Positions 32,267 through 43,652 of a stretch of 64,000 nt of DNA are shown piece by piece. This DNA is from JBCBKU01 sp965267475 (lineage in GTDB: Bacteria > Pseudomonadota > Alphaproteobacteria > Rhodobacterales > Rhodobacteraceae), in NCBI GenBank assembly GCA_965267475.1, contig OZ254079.1, positions 1,054,001 to 1,118,000 of the forward strand, in the 5' to 3' direction. The position numbers and the translations under genes were made by a program. The notes under the pieces were generated by a model. The model did no database searches. It was not told the DNA's origin and saw only the letters and a program-made list of their open reading frames with translations. Positions within the stretch are counted from its first letter, which is position 1. Each line of letters begins with the position of its first letter.

Positions 32267-33125
32267 TGTAAAGCCCGGCTGCGATGGTCACGGCGATCCC
32301 AATAAGTGCGAGGCCATCGGGAAAATCTCGGAACACGACATAGCCCACAAGCGCAGCACCCGGGATTTCCAAGTACTGCATCGGCGCAAGTGTCGAGGCC
32401 GGGGCAAATCGCAGGCTCCAGGTCATCAACAGATGCCCGAACGTTCCAAGAAACCCCATGGTGATCAACAGGCCCCAGTCGGGTCGGCTTGGCTGGACGC
32501 GGTCGATCTCGACCCAAAGCGATCCATCGGCCAACGCGAAGATCGGGAACAGGATCAAAGCGGCCATGATGCCCGAGACCCATTGCATCCCAATGGGATC
32601 GGCTTCCTTGGCCATGGCCCGGGTCACAAGCATGAACAGGGCAAAAATCAAGGCCACACCGAAAGGCAGTAGGGCCGGGGCACCGATCTCGGCAAAACTC
32701 GGCTGGACGACCATCAGCGTTCCGATGAAGCCTACGACCACTGCCGCAAGGCGTCGTGCCCCGACGGTTTCCTTCAGGAACATCCACCCCAAAAGCAGAA
32801 GCATGAAAGGCATCACGAATGCGATTGCAACCGCATCGGCCAGGGGCAGAAACCGAAGCGACATAACCATCAGACCGATCCCAGCAATATGCAGAAGGGT
32901 ACGGAAAAAGGTCAGTATCCAGACACGGCGCGACAAAGCCACACGCGACCAGTCCACGAGGACAAAGGGGGCGAGGAACACGATCTGAAGTCCGAAACGA
33001 ACAACAAGGATCTGCAAAAGCGGGATCCGGTCGCCCAGAAGTTTGGCGGTGGCATCGGCCATGGGCGCGACGATGCAGAAGCCCAGCATCAGCGCGATCC
33101 CGATCATCGGTCTGTCGGCTGTCAT
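32202..33125 (-). CDS. EamA/DMT-family permease
   Basis: A 307-residue drug/metabolite-transporter family protein with ten hydrophobic helices arranged as two EamA repeats (about residues 8-140 and 150-290). It starts MTADRPMIGIALMLGFCIVA. EamA proteins export or import small metabolites and cannot be assigned a substrate by sequence. The C-terminus, rich in Ala and Pro, overlaps thiN by 65 bases on the opposite strand. Upstream is a pair of hairpins belonging to the preceding minus-strand gene. Confidence 0.88.
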   Translation of the reverse strand: MTADRPMIGIALMLGFCIVAPMADATAKLLGDRIPLLQILVVRFGLQIVFLAPFVLVDWSRVALSRRVWILTFFRTLLHIAGIGLMVMSLRFLPLADAVAIAFVMPFMLLLLGWMFLKETVGARRLAAVVVGFIGTLMVVQPSFAEIGAPALLPFGVALIFALFMLVTRAMAKEADPIGMQWVSGIMAALILFPIFALADGSLWVEIDRVQPSRPDWGLLITMGFLGTFGHLLMTWSLRFAPASTLAPMQYLEIPGAALVGYVVFRDFPDGLALIGIAVTIAAGLYIIFRERALSQAAAPPSPVPAP

Positions 33126-33185
33126 GGCTGGACCCTAGGCCGGGCGTCTTTGGGCCGCAATGGCTTGCGCCCCTGCGGCGAGGTG

Positions 33186-33233
33186 CAATTTTTCGACACG
33201 AAAAATTGGCAAATTTTTTCTTCAAAAAATTTG
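33186..33233 (-). terminator. Two tandem hairpins downstream of the DUF4189-like gene
   Basis: Two perfect ten-base stems lie side by side: CAATTTTTCG/CGAAAAATTG (33186-33208, loop ACA) and CAAATTTTTT/AAAAAATTTG (33210-33233, loop CTTC). They follow the stop of the minus-strand gene ending at 33260. On the minus strand, the second stem reached has the TGT loop, as does its relative at 7388-7408. Confidence 0.6.
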
Positions 33234-33259
33234 GTCCCTAGCCGGTGCGGCGTTGGCCG

Positions 33260-34453
33260 CTATCCGCGCCGGATCGCCACGATGCGGCAGGGAACGTCGA
33301 TCGACAGGAATGCCTTGTCCAGCTCTCGAAAAGTCCAGCTGCGCCGAGCGTTGTACCAGCACCAATCGGCGGCCTTTTGCAGGGCCTCGTCCTGGTCATC
33401 GGTCGGGTAGCCAAAGGAAAAACCCCAAGCCCCGAACGGGCTGATCGCGAAGGCGCCGGCCCCCTCGGTGGCTTGCCATTCCTCAAACGACGCGAACAGT
33501 TCCGGTGTCACCGCCAGATCGCCGCTCCCTGTCCGGATATCCGGCACGGCGCGGAGGACCACATGGCAGGGGCCCTCGTTCGGACGGCGATCCGCGTTGC
33601 ACCAGGTCTGTGCCAGCGCTTCGCCCGCTTCGGGCCAGCCAGCGCGCCGCCCAAATCCCCGGGCGCCGTCGGGACCCCTCGAGAACGCACCATGAAGATG
33701 GCGGGGTTTCTGGTCGAAAAGTGACCAATCCGCGTCCTCGGATTGCACAATTCCGAAGCCCGTTTCCACCAGTCGCGCCAGATCCACCGTGTAGGATGCG
33801 GGGTACAGCTTCGGCTTTGGGCGTCGATCCTCAATCTGCGTGATGTTGAAAACCCGGCAGGGCGGCGTCTCAAACTCGGGTGGCGGTGTCTCGCGGCTGC
33901 GTCTCAGCTCGCAATCCGCAAGGGCCCGATCGCGCATCCGCCGCGGAGATCCACGAACCGGCGTCGCCGCGAACCCCCAAGCCGAGATGCCGCCCACCGC
34001 ATAGAAGTCATTGCCAAAGGGCCATTGCGACCCAAGCGCGCGGGCCAGGTCTGTGGTGATCACACTGTCGCCATCGCCGGGCTGAAGCCCGGCAGGCAGG
34101 CGTTCGGCCAAGATACGGCAGCCCGCGCCGCAGTCGGCCAAGGCCAGATCCTTCGCGATCTGGCGCTTGTTGGCGTTTGTCCAGCGACCAGACCGGCCGC
34201 TAGGGCTTTCGGCATAGGCGCCGTAATAGGTCGCGCCGGCTAGAGCTTCGTCGGCGCGGGCACGTTGGTCGTCGGTTGTATCTTCTGCAAATTGCGTTTG
34301 GCCCTCGATGCCGTAATAGGTCAGCGCCCCGGCGCGGCTTGGCGCAGCCTCGGCATTCGGTCGTGACCAGGGTTGAAAAAGGCCGAATGTCACGAGCAAG
34401 CAGATCGCGAAAGCCAGCAATGCCAAGCCGGGATAGGTCCATTTGGGCTTCAT
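33260..34453 (-). CDS. Secreted or anchored protein with four DUF4189-like modules
   Basis: A 397-residue protein with one N-terminal membrane helix (about residues 5-28), so probably anchored and facing the periplasm. The rest contains four related modules of about 75-95 residues. Each has a Gly/Trp or Gly/Phe strand, a helix ending in Cys and a second Cys: ALADCGAGCRIL, ALADC...PPCRVF, AQTWC...GPCHVV and AADWC...VPCRIV. This resembles DUF4189, a small domain often found in secreted proteins. The paired cysteines could form disulfides. The start at 34453 (MKPKWTYPG) is preferred. Function is unknown. Confidence 0.75.
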   Translation of the reverse strand: MKPKWTYPGLALLAFAICLLVTFGLFQPWSRPNAEAAPSRAGALTYYGIEGQTQFAEDTTDDQRARADEALAGATYYGAYAESPSGRSGRWTNANKRQIAKDLALADCGAGCRILAERLPAGLQPGDGDSVITTDLARALGSQWPFGNDFYAVGGISAWGFAATPVRGSPRRMRDRALADCELRRSRETPPPEFETPPCRVFNITQIEDRRPKPKLYPASYTVDLARLVETGFGIVQSEDADWSLFDQKPRHLHGAFSRGPDGARGFGRRAGWPEAGEALAQTWCNADRRPNEGPCHVVLRAVPDIRTGSGDLAVTPELFASFEEWQATEGAGAFAISPFGAWGFSFGYPTDDQDEALQKAADWCWYNARRSWTFRELDKAFLSIDVPCRIVAIRRG

Positions 34454-34502
34454 GGCCTGCGACGTAATCGTCAATTATGGCAACAGTTTGGGGCCCGCCA
34501 AG

Positions 34503-35876
34503 TCAGCAGTTGGGGACGTTGACCGCCAGCCCGCCAAGCGCCGTTTCCTTGTACTTCTCGGACATGTCCTGACCGGTCTGGCGCATTGTCTCGATCGCGC
34601 TGTCGAGCGGGACAAAGTGCTGGCCGTCGCCACGCAGGGCAAGTGACGCCGCCGAAACGGCCTTGATCGCGCCAAGTCCGTTGCGTTCGATGCAAGGCAC
34701 CTGAACCAGACCTTTGACCGGATCGCAGGTCATGCCGAGATGATGTTCCAAGGCGATCTCGGCCGCGTTTTCGATCTGTTCGGGCGTCCCCCCAAGGACC
34801 GCGGCGAGGCCAGATGCCGCCATGGCCGAGGCTGACCCCACCTCGGCCTGGCATCCGCACTCTGCGCCGGAGATCGAGGCATTGTGCTTGATCAGCCCGC
34901 CGATGGCAGCGGCCGTCAGGAAGAATTCGGGCAAGGCGCCGGGCGTGGCACCCGGAACATGGTCAAGCCAATACCGGATCGTCGCCGGGATCACGCCCGC
35001 CGCACCGTTTGTCGGTGCGGTGACAACCTGGCCACCTGCCGCGTTTTCTTCGTTTACCGCCATCGCATAGGTCGAAATCCAGTCGTTGATCGTGTGCGGT
35101 GCGGTCAGGTTCATGCCGCGTTCGGCCATCAGCGCATCATGGATGCCCTTGGCCCGGCGTTTGACCGAAAGTCCCCCTGGCAATGTACCTTCTGTTGCGA
35201 GACCACGATCAATGCAGCCCGACATGACCGCCCAGATCCGAGCCAGCCCCTGATCGAGGGCCCCGCGGTCAATGCGGGACAGTTCGTTCCGCCGCTTGAG
35301 TTCGGCAATGGAAGCGCCTTCGGCGGCGCACATCTCAAGCATTTCAGCGGCGGATTTGAAGGGATAGGGAACGGCGGGCCCATCATCGGTGTTTTGCCCG
35401 CCTTCAAGATCACTCGCTGTCATGACGAAGCCGCCACCGATCGAATAATACGTCTCCGACAGGATGACATCGCCCTGAGCGTCCAGCGCCTCGATGACCA
35501 TGCCATTGGCATGAAGCGGCAGGGTCGCATCATAGTCGAAGCGGAGGTCTGACTTGGGATCGAAGGACAGCGTTCCGAGATCGGTTGGGCTGACGGTCTT
35601 CTCTTGCGCCATCCGCACGAGTTCGGCCTCGGCCCGTTGCGCGTCATAGGCTTCGGGTGTGAAACCGGCGAGACCCAGTGCAACAGCACGGTCGGTCGCA
35701 TGGCCGACCCCGGTAAATGCCAATGAGCCGTAAAGACTTGCGCGCAGCTTGGACGCTTCAAACGGTGAGGCGCGAAGCGTGTCGAGGAAACGAGCAGCCG
35801 CAACCATCGGCCCCATGGTGTGGGACGATGATGGGCCGATCCCCACCTTGAACATGTCGAACACGCTGAGAAACAC
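34503..35876 (-). CDS. sdaA: L-serine ammonia-lyase, iron-sulfur type
   Basis: A 457-residue single-chain L-serine dehydratase that deaminates serine to pyruvate with a 4Fe-4S cluster. The N-terminal FDMFKVGIGPSSSHTMGPM at residues 5-23 is diagnostic. Candidate cluster cysteines are in SGAECGCQAEVGSA near residue 335, MTCDPVKG near residue 378 and VPCIERN near residue 389. I chose GTG at 35876 (VFLSVFDMFK), which follows AAGGA and gives the family length of about 455; ATG at 35897 is the alternative and has no ribosome-binding site. It is divergent from rpiA with 249 bases between starts. Confidence 0.93.
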   Translation of the reverse strand: MFLSVFDMFKVGIGPSSSHTMGPMVAAARFLDTLRASPFEASKLRASLYGSLAFTGVGHATDRAVALGLAGFTPEAYDAQRAEAELVRMAQEKTVSPTDLGTLSFDPKSDLRFDYDATLPLHANGMVIEALDAQGDVILSETYYSIGGGFVMTASDLEGGQNTDDGPAVPYPFKSAAEMLEMCAAEGASIAELKRRNELSRIDRGALDQGLARIWAVMSGCIDRGLATEGTLPGGLSVKRRAKGIHDALMAERGMNLTAPHTINDWISTYAMAVNEENAAGGQVVTAPTNGAAGVIPATIRYWLDHVPGATPGALPEFFLTAAAIGGLIKHNASISGAECGCQAEVGSASAMAASGLAAVLGGTPEQIENAAEIALEHHLGMTCDPVKGLVQVPCIERNGLGAIKAVSAASLALRGDGQHFVPLDSAIETMRQTGQDMSEKYKETALGGLAVNVPNC

Positions 35877-36125
35877 TCGGCCGCCATCCTTTTGCATTTC
35901 GACGGGAGATAGCCCGCCTTTGCACAGGATACAGGGCCGAATGCGACCATATGGCGTCTCCCGCCGCTTTTTCGGGCCAATCCGGCAGAATTGTCGCTCT
36001 GAGCCTGCAAAGTCCCAGACCAATGGCGCGACTGTCCGCACCGGTGCCGTGCGGGGGCAAAAGCCGCTCGCACACCCGGACGCTTCTGCCTATAAGCGGG
36101 CGCACCAGATTAGCGGAGCGCGCCG

Positions 36126-36914
36126 ATGACGCAGAACTTGTCCCCTATTGATACTGCCAAGTACGTGGCCGCGAAACGCGCCTGCGATTTCGTCGAGTCG
36201 GGGATGCGTGTGGGCTTGGGAACCGGATCGACCGCCGCCTGGCTGGTGCGCTGCCTAGGTGAGCTGGTTCGCGATGACGGGCTTCGGATCACCGGTGTTC
36301 CGACCTCAACCCGGACAGGCGAACTGGCGCGTGAGGCCGGGATCGACGTGGTGACACTGGACGAAGCCAAATGGCTTGATGTGACCATCGATGGCGCGGA
36401 CGAGTTCGACGGGGAACTGAACCTGATCAAGGGCGGTGGCGGTGCGCTGTTGCAGGAAAAAATCGTGGCCACCGCTTCAGACCGGATGGTTGTGATTGCC
36501 GACAAAACCAAACAGGTCGAGACGCTGGGTGCGTTTCCCTTGCCGGTCGAGGTCGTCAAATTTGGATGGCAGACTACGAAGGCGCTGGTCGAAGAAACGC
36601 TCAGTTCGCTTGACGTGATGGGCCACAACTCGGCCTTGCGCATGAATGGCGATGATCCCTTCGTCACCGATGAGGGCAATTTCATCATCGATCTGCATTT
36701 GCACCGGATCGGGAATGCACGGCAGTTCGGGATGGTCATCAATCAGATCCCCGGGGTGGTCGAAAACGGGTTGTTCCTGGACATCTGCGACGTCGTCGTC
36801 GTCGGCCAGGCCAATGGCCGGGTGGAAGTTCACGACATCCATTCGGGCCAAACCGAAGAGGATCGGATCGAGCTGCTAGAATCGGAAAATCTGTTCTCGG
36901 ATCTGGCGGACTGA
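36126..36914 (+). CDS. rpiA: Ribose-5-phosphate isomerase A
   Basis: A 262-residue RpiA, interconverting ribose-5-phosphate and ribulose-5-phosphate in the pentose phosphate pathway. GLGTGSTAAWLV at residue 30 binds the phosphate, DGADEFDGELNLIKGGGGAL near residue 89 holds the catalytic Asp and Glu, and ASDRMVVIADKTK follows. GGAGCGCGCCG precedes the ATG. gor starts four bases after the stop, so they form an operon. It ends in a longer acidic tail than E. coli RpiA. Confidence 0.96.
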   Translation: MTQNLSPIDTAKYVAAKRACDFVESGMRVGLGTGSTAAWLVRCLGELVRDDGLRITGVPTSTRTGELAREAGIDVVTLDEAKWLDVTIDGADEFDGELNLIKGGGGALLQEKIVATASDRMVVIADKTKQVETLGAFPLPVEVVKFGWQTTKALVEETLSSLDVMGHNSALRMNGDDPFVTDEGNFIIDLHLHRIGNARQFGMVINQIPGVVENGLFLDICDVVVVGQANGRVEVHDIHSGQTEEDRIELLESENLFSDLAD

Positions 36915-36918
36915 GACG

Positions 36919-38280
36919 ATGGCTTTCGACTATGATCTTTTCGTAATCGGTGGTGGTTCTGGCGGTGTGCGCGCCGCGCGGATCGCGTCCTCCGAAGGGG
37001 GCGCCAAGGTGGCACTGGCCGAAGAATACCGGATGGGCGGAACCTGCGTCATCCGGGGCTGCGTGCCCAAGAAACTGATGGTGTTCGCAAGCGGTTATCG
37101 TCAGGCCATGGCCGATGCTGCGGATTACGGGTGGAACGTTACGGCGGGCGATTTCAACTGGCCCAAATTTCGCGATCATCTACACAAAGAATTGGATCGG
37201 CTCGAGCAGATTTATCGCGACAACCTGACCAAGGCGGATGTCGAGATCTTCGACACGCGCGCCGTGGTGGTCGACCCACACACTGTGCGCCTGGCCGATG
37301 GCACGGAAAAGACCGCCAAGCACATTCTGATCGCGACAGGCGGACATGTGGATTTCCCCAATGACCGCGCCGCCGAACTGGGCATGTCATCGAATGATGT
37401 GTTCCATCTGGACGCGGTGCCCGAAACCATGCTGATCATTGGCGGTGGTTACATCGCGTGCGAGTTTGCTTGCGTGTTCAACGGGCTTGGAACAAAGGTC
37501 ACCCAGTATTACCGCGGCGCTCAAATCCTCCGCGGCTTCGACGATGAAGCCAGGGGCCTGATTGCCGAGGCCATGGAACATGATGGGATAGATATCCATT
37601 TGGGCACCGTTCCGATCGAGATGGAGCGTCAGGCCGATGGAAAAATCTGGGTAAAGACCTCGTCCGGTCATGAAGCGGTATTTGACAAAGTGCTCTACGC
37701 GACAGGGCGGTCGCCCAATACTGACGGGCTTGGCCTGGAAGAAGTAGGGGTCAAACTTGGCCGGAAGGGCGAGATCCTGGTCGACGAATACAGCCAGACA
37801 AATATTCCTTCGATCTTTGCCGTCGGCGACGTCACCAACCGGATCAACCTGACGCCTGTTGCGATCCGCGAAGGCCACGCGTTCGCCGATACCGTTTTCG
37901 GAGGCAAGAAACGTCCGGTGGATCACGATCTCGTTCCAAGCGCGATCTTCACGCAGCCCGAATACGGCTCGGTCGGGTTGACGGAGGAAGAGGCCGAGAA
38001 GGATCACGCCATCGAGGTTTACTGCACGTCGTTCCGGCCTATGCAGGGGGCATTCATCGGCCATCCGGAGCGGGTTTTGTTCAAATTGATCGTAGATGCC
38101 GACGACAGGAAGGTTCTGGGCTGCCATATCGTCGCACCCGGCGCGGGCGAGTTGATCCAACTTGCGGGCGTTGCTGTAAAGATGGGCGCCACGAAGGAAG
38201 ATTTCGACCGCACGGTCGCTGTTCACCCGACAATCTCGGAAGAGCTTGTCACGATGCGTTCGCCTGTGCGAACAGCTTGA
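36919..38280 (+). CDS. gor: Glutathione-disulfide reductase
   Basis: A 453-residue flavoprotein that reduces glutathione disulfide with NADPH. FAD motif GGGSGGVRAARIA is at residues 10-22, the redox disulfide is in GGTCVIRGCVPKKLM near residue 40, and the NADPH fold GGGYIACEFA is near residue 173. The C-terminal catalytic histidine is intact in VHPTISEELVTM. The PKK after the redox disulfide distinguishes it from lipoamide dehydrogenase. It follows rpiA by four bases. Confidence 0.95.
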   Translation: MAFDYDLFVIGGGSGGVRAARIASSEGGAKVALAEEYRMGGTCVIRGCVPKKLMVFASGYRQAMADAADYGWNVTAGDFNWPKFRDHLHKELDRLEQIYRDNLTKADVEIFDTRAVVVDPHTVRLADGTEKTAKHILIATGGHVDFPNDRAAELGMSSNDVFHLDAVPETMLIIGGGYIACEFACVFNGLGTKVTQYYRGAQILRGFDDEARGLIAEAMEHDGIDIHLGTVPIEMERQADGKIWVKTSSGHEAVFDKVLYATGRSPNTDGLGLEEVGVKLGRKGEILVDEYSQTNIPSIFAVGDVTNRINLTPVAIREGHAFADTVFGGKKRPVDHDLVPSAIFTQPEYGSVGLTEEEAEKDHAIEVYCTSFRPMQGAFIGHPERVLFKLIVDADDRKVLGCHIVAPGAGELIQLAGVAVKMGATKEDFDRTVAVHPTISEELVTMRSPVRTA

Positions 38281-38345
38281 AAATCCCCGGGGAGAGCACA
38301 GGTTACCTGTCAACACCCCACGCAGATGTAAGGAAGACGACCGAA

Positions 38346-39512
38346 ATGGCCGGCAATAATGGTGGACCCTGGGGGGGCGGTGGCTCCCGAGGCGGACCTG
38401 GAGGAGATGATGGACGCAATGGCGGTGGCCGGCGTCCCGGAGATTCTCCGCAAATCCCTGAAATCGATGAGATTATGAAGAAGGGGCAAGAGCAACTGCG
38501 CGTTCTGATGGGCGGTCGCGGTGGCGGTAACCCGAACGGGCCCGATGGCGGCGGCGACGGCCCCACGATTGGACGCGGAACGATTGGTCTTGGCCTTTTG
38601 GCGGCGGCGGCGCTTTGGGTATTCGCCTCGTTTTACACGGTTCGGCCGGAAGAACAGTCGGTTGAGCTGTTTCTTGGCGAGTTTTCCGCTGTGGGGAATC
38701 CGGGTCTGAATTTCGCGCCCTGGCCACTTGTCACGGCCGAGGTCATCCCGGTCACGCGAGAACAGTCAGAAGACATCGGCCTTGGCCGCTCGGGCGGTTC
38801 CGGCGGCGATGGTCTGATGCTGACGACCGATGAAAACATCGTCGATATCGACTTCCAGGTGGTCTGGAATATCAACGATCCGGCGCAATTCCTGTTCAAC
38901 CTGCGCGACGGCCCGCAAACTGTGCGCGCGGTGTCGGAATCGGCCATGCGCGAAATCGTCGCCGGACGCCAGCTTGCCCCGCTTCTGAACCGGGATCGTG
39001 AATTGGTCGTGCAGGAAGCACGCACATTGATCCAGAATACGCTGGATGGCTACGAATCCGGTATCCGGATCGTCCGCGTCACGCTGAACAAGGCTGACCC
39101 GCCACGGGAAGTGATTGACGCCTTCCGCGAGGTTCAGGCAGCCGAACAGGAGCGTGACCGTTTGCAGCGTCAGGCGGATGCCTATGCCAACCGGGTGCTT
39201 GCTGGCGCCCGTGGTGAGGCGGCGCAGCGGTTGGAAGAGGCTGAAGCGTATCGCGCTCAGGTCGTCAACGAAGCCCAGGGTGAGGCAAGCCGCTTCACGG
39301 CCGTTCTGAACGAATATTTGCAGGCCCCGGAAGTGACCCGTCGGCGTCTTTATATCGAAACGCTGGAACGCGTTTTGGGGGATGTCGACAAAATCATTCT
39401 GGACGAAGGTGTCGGCAACGGGAACGGCGGCGGGCAGGGCGTGGTGCCTTACTTGCCCCTGAACGAGTTGCAACGCCCGCGCACAAGTGCCGCTGCGGAC
39501 GGAGGGAACTGA
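38346..39512 (+). CDS. hflK: FtsH protease modulator HflK
   Basis: A 388-residue SPFH/prohibitin-family protein that, with HflC, forms a membrane cage around the FtsH protease. It begins with a Gly-rich segment (residues 3-55) and has one transmembrane helix near residues 79-97. The SPFH domain follows (VRPEEQSVELFLGEF), and a coiled-coil helix with EVQAAEQERDRLQRQADAYA lies near residue 265. The start at 38346 fits the conserved MAGNNGGPWG N-terminus. hflC follows after one base. Confidence 0.95.
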   Translation: MAGNNGGPWGGGGSRGGPGGDDGRNGGGRRPGDSPQIPEIDEIMKKGQEQLRVLMGGRGGGNPNGPDGGGDGPTIGRGTIGLGLLAAAALWVFASFYTVRPEEQSVELFLGEFSAVGNPGLNFAPWPLVTAEVIPVTREQSEDIGLGRSGGSGGDGLMLTTDENIVDIDFQVVWNINDPAQFLFNLRDGPQTVRAVSESAMREIVAGRQLAPLLNRDRELVVQEARTLIQNTLDGYESGIRIVRVTLNKADPPREVIDAFREVQAAEQERDRLQRQADAYANRVLAGARGEAAQRLEEAEAYRAQVVNEAQGEASRFTAVLNEYLQAPEVTRRRLYIETLERVLGDVDKIILDEGVGNGNGGGQGVVPYLPLNELQRPRTSAAADGGN

Positions 39513-39513
39513 G

Positions 39514-40388
<875 letters not shown>

Positions 40389-40389
<1 letters not shown>

Positions 40390-40583
40390 TGGGCTGGATC
40401 CTTCTGGGGATCGGACTTGTCTTGGTGCTGGAAGGGCTGGTGCTGGCCCTTCTGCCCGGACGGCTTGATGAGATCCTGGAAGCCTTGAATAACATACCCT
40501 TAGACACCCGCCGCATGCTTGGCCTTGCCGCCGTTGCGGCGGGGGTGGTTTTGGTTTGGATTGCCCGATCCCTCGGTGTCTGA
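40389..40583 (+). CDS. DUF2065 small membrane protein
   Basis: A 64-residue protein with two hydrophobic helices (about residues 3-23 and 43-60) of the DUF2065 (YjeT-like) family. It overlaps the hflC stop by one base and so belongs to the hflKC operon, as in many proteobacteria. Its function is unknown. Confidence 0.88.
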
Positions 40584-40650
40584 GCGTTTTTGACAACGAT
40601 CACGAAAATCTTACAAACTCGTAACACTGCCGTGACAGAGCTGGTGAGGC

Positions 40651-40680
40651 CTTTGCGTGACATTTGCGCCTGCCTATCTA
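40651..40680 (+). promoter_or_regulatory. degP: Candidate degP promoter
   Basis: Upstream of degP, CTTTGC at 40651-40656 and CCTATC at 40673-40678 are spaced by 16 bases, weakly resembling a heat-shock sigma-32 promoter. An alternative is TTGACA at 40590-40595 with ACAAAC 17 bases later. Neither is strong. Confidence 0.25.
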
Positions 40681-40765
40681 TCCTTAATCAAGACAGGATA
40701 CAGGCGTGGTGGGAGGGCCCTTGCCGGGGTCCGGCGCGCCGAGAGAAAGACCCGGAGGATATGAC

Positions 40766-42235
<1,470 letters not shown>

Positions 42236-42256
42236 CTTGGTTTCAGAGCTTGGGAC

Positions 42257-42280
42257 AGGGCGCCTTCGGGCGCCCTTTTC
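42257..42280 (+). terminator. Rho-independent terminator after degP
   Basis: AGGGCGCC (42257-42264) pairs with GGCGCCCT (42269-42276) around a TTCG tetraloop, followed by TTTC. It lies 21 bases after the degP stop. Confidence 0.9.
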
Positions 42281-42293
42281 GTTTGATCCGCCG

Positions 42294-42362
42294 TTGAATT
42301 GCGCGCCTTCGGCGCATTCCTTTGTCTCGTCGGCGGGCTTCGCCCTTCTCCTCGAGCCGCCC
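42294..42362 (+). repeat. Intergenic repeat family, copy B
   Basis: This copy reads TTGAATTGCGCGCCTTCGGC at its left end, then CCTTTGTCTCGTCGGCGGGC, and ends CTCCTCGAGCCGCCC. It sits between the degP terminator and the convergent membrane-protein gene. Confidence 0.85.
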
Positions 42363-42373
42363 TGACGTAGCGG

Positions 42374-43558
42374 TCAGGGTGTCGCGGTCTGCCGTCGGTC
42401 CAAGATCGGGGCCAGAAGGTAGCCCGCGAAGGGCAACGCCCAGAGGAGCGCGAAGAAGACCACGCGGTCGCCTTGCCAATAGACCAACGGTGCGGTTGCA
42501 AGGATCGACGGTGCGATCAGGACGGCGGGCCACTGCGCGACCGGCCGGCGTAACAGAAAGACCAGCGCGCCAATGGCACCGAATGTTGCAAGGCCAAGCA
42601 GTGCGGCGTTCAGCACCCCGCTTGCGCGAAGGAACGCGGCGGCTCGATCTGGCCGAGCTGCCGCATTGTCGAGATAGGTGAAGCCCGAGGTCTCGGTCAG
42701 GTGGCGCTCTGTCAGGATCATGACCCAGGTGCGTGCAGCCGCCACCGGATGGGACAAGATGTATGTCGCCTGATCCTTGGTGTCAGGTCGTTCGGCCTGG
42801 GCCGCCTTCGCGAAGTCGGTTTTGTAGGATTGAAACTGCCCGGTCTCCACCATGCCTTTGACCGCCGGATAGAACCGCATGTTCACGTTGTAGGATCCGG
42901 CCGAGGATAGTTGCGCTTTCCCGTCAATCTGATGGGTGAGGATCAGTTGCGGGATAAACAGAAAGATCGCGAAGAGCAGGGTTGCAAGGCTCGCGCGGTT
43001 GAAGCGCAGGGTCATCAGCGCGGCGACGAGCGCCACGGGCAGGAAGGCCGGTTTGATGATGGCCGCCAGAAACAGGCATGCCGTGCCAAGCGCGGGGCGT
43101 GATCCTGCGGCGAAGCTCCAGGTGGCGGCGGCGCCAAGCGCTAAGGCAAAGCTCTCGGTCATCATGGTCGACGGCGCGACAAGCAGGCTGACCGAACAAA
43201 GTGCTGCTGGGGTCAGAAGGATCCGGCCGGCCAGCGCGATTTCGGTTTTTCCCAAGAAGAAGATCCCTGCGGTCATGGCTAGGGTCTGGGCCGCGAAAAG
43301 GAGCGTGGGCGAGATTTGTGCCAAGGCTGTGGCGACCATCGGGAAAAGGTATCCGCGAAGCGGCAGCAGGCCTGGCTCGGGCGCTTGTCCTGCCCAAAGC
43401 GCCGTCCCGACGGCGTGATAGCCAGCCGCGTCCGGAAGCGCGAGCACCATGGCCTGGGTCCCGAAGGCGGATCCGTAGAGCAGAAGGCATGCCACGAGAG
43501 AGGCCAAACCCGCCAGGGCCGCCAGAACTATCGGCATTCTGTTTGAGGTCTGCGTCAC
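42374..43558 (-). CDS. Polytopic membrane protein, possibly a GT-C type glycosyltransferase
   Basis: A 394-residue protein with about ten hydrophobic helices. Its topology and the segments LPDAAGYHAVGTALWAGQ and LLPLRGYLFPM near residues 35-70 resemble polyprenol-phosphate-dependent glycosyltransferases, including an Asp after the first helix. I found no decisive catalytic motif, so the name is tentative. GTG at 43558 (VTQTSNRMPIVLAAL) has a GGGTGG upstream; the ATG at 43537 is an alternative. It lies downstream of the DnaE2 remnant on the same strand. Confidence 0.7.
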   Translation of the reverse strand: MTQTSNRMPIVLAALAGLASLVACLLLYGSAFGTQAMVLALPDAAGYHAVGTALWAGQAPEPGLLPLRGYLFPMVATALAQISPTLLFAAQTLAMTAGIFFLGKTEIALAGRILLTPAALCSVSLLVAPSTMMTESFALALGAAATWSFAAGSRPALGTACLFLAAIIKPAFLPVALVAALMTLRFNRASLATLLFAIFLFIPQLILTHQIDGKAQLSSAGSYNVNMRFYPAVKGMVETGQFQSYKTDFAKAAQAERPDTKDQATYILSHPVAAARTWVMILTERHLTETSGFTYLDNAAARPDRAAAFLRASGVLNAALLGLATFGAIGALVFLLRRPVAQWPAVLIAPSILATAPLVYWQGDRVVFFALLWALPFAGYLLAPILDRRQTATP

Positions 43559-43652
43559 GCCACCCGTCCCGTTCGAACGAAATCCCGTCCAATACACGTG
43601 TTTCGCAGTGGATTGTGTCCAAAGCGCGGCGCGATGGGACCGATGCTGGGGC

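Noticed and set aside
35877..36125. Glycine riboswitch upstream of sdaA
   Set aside because: Some purine-rich segments looked suggestive on the minus strand, but the conserved aptamer cores are not present in order.
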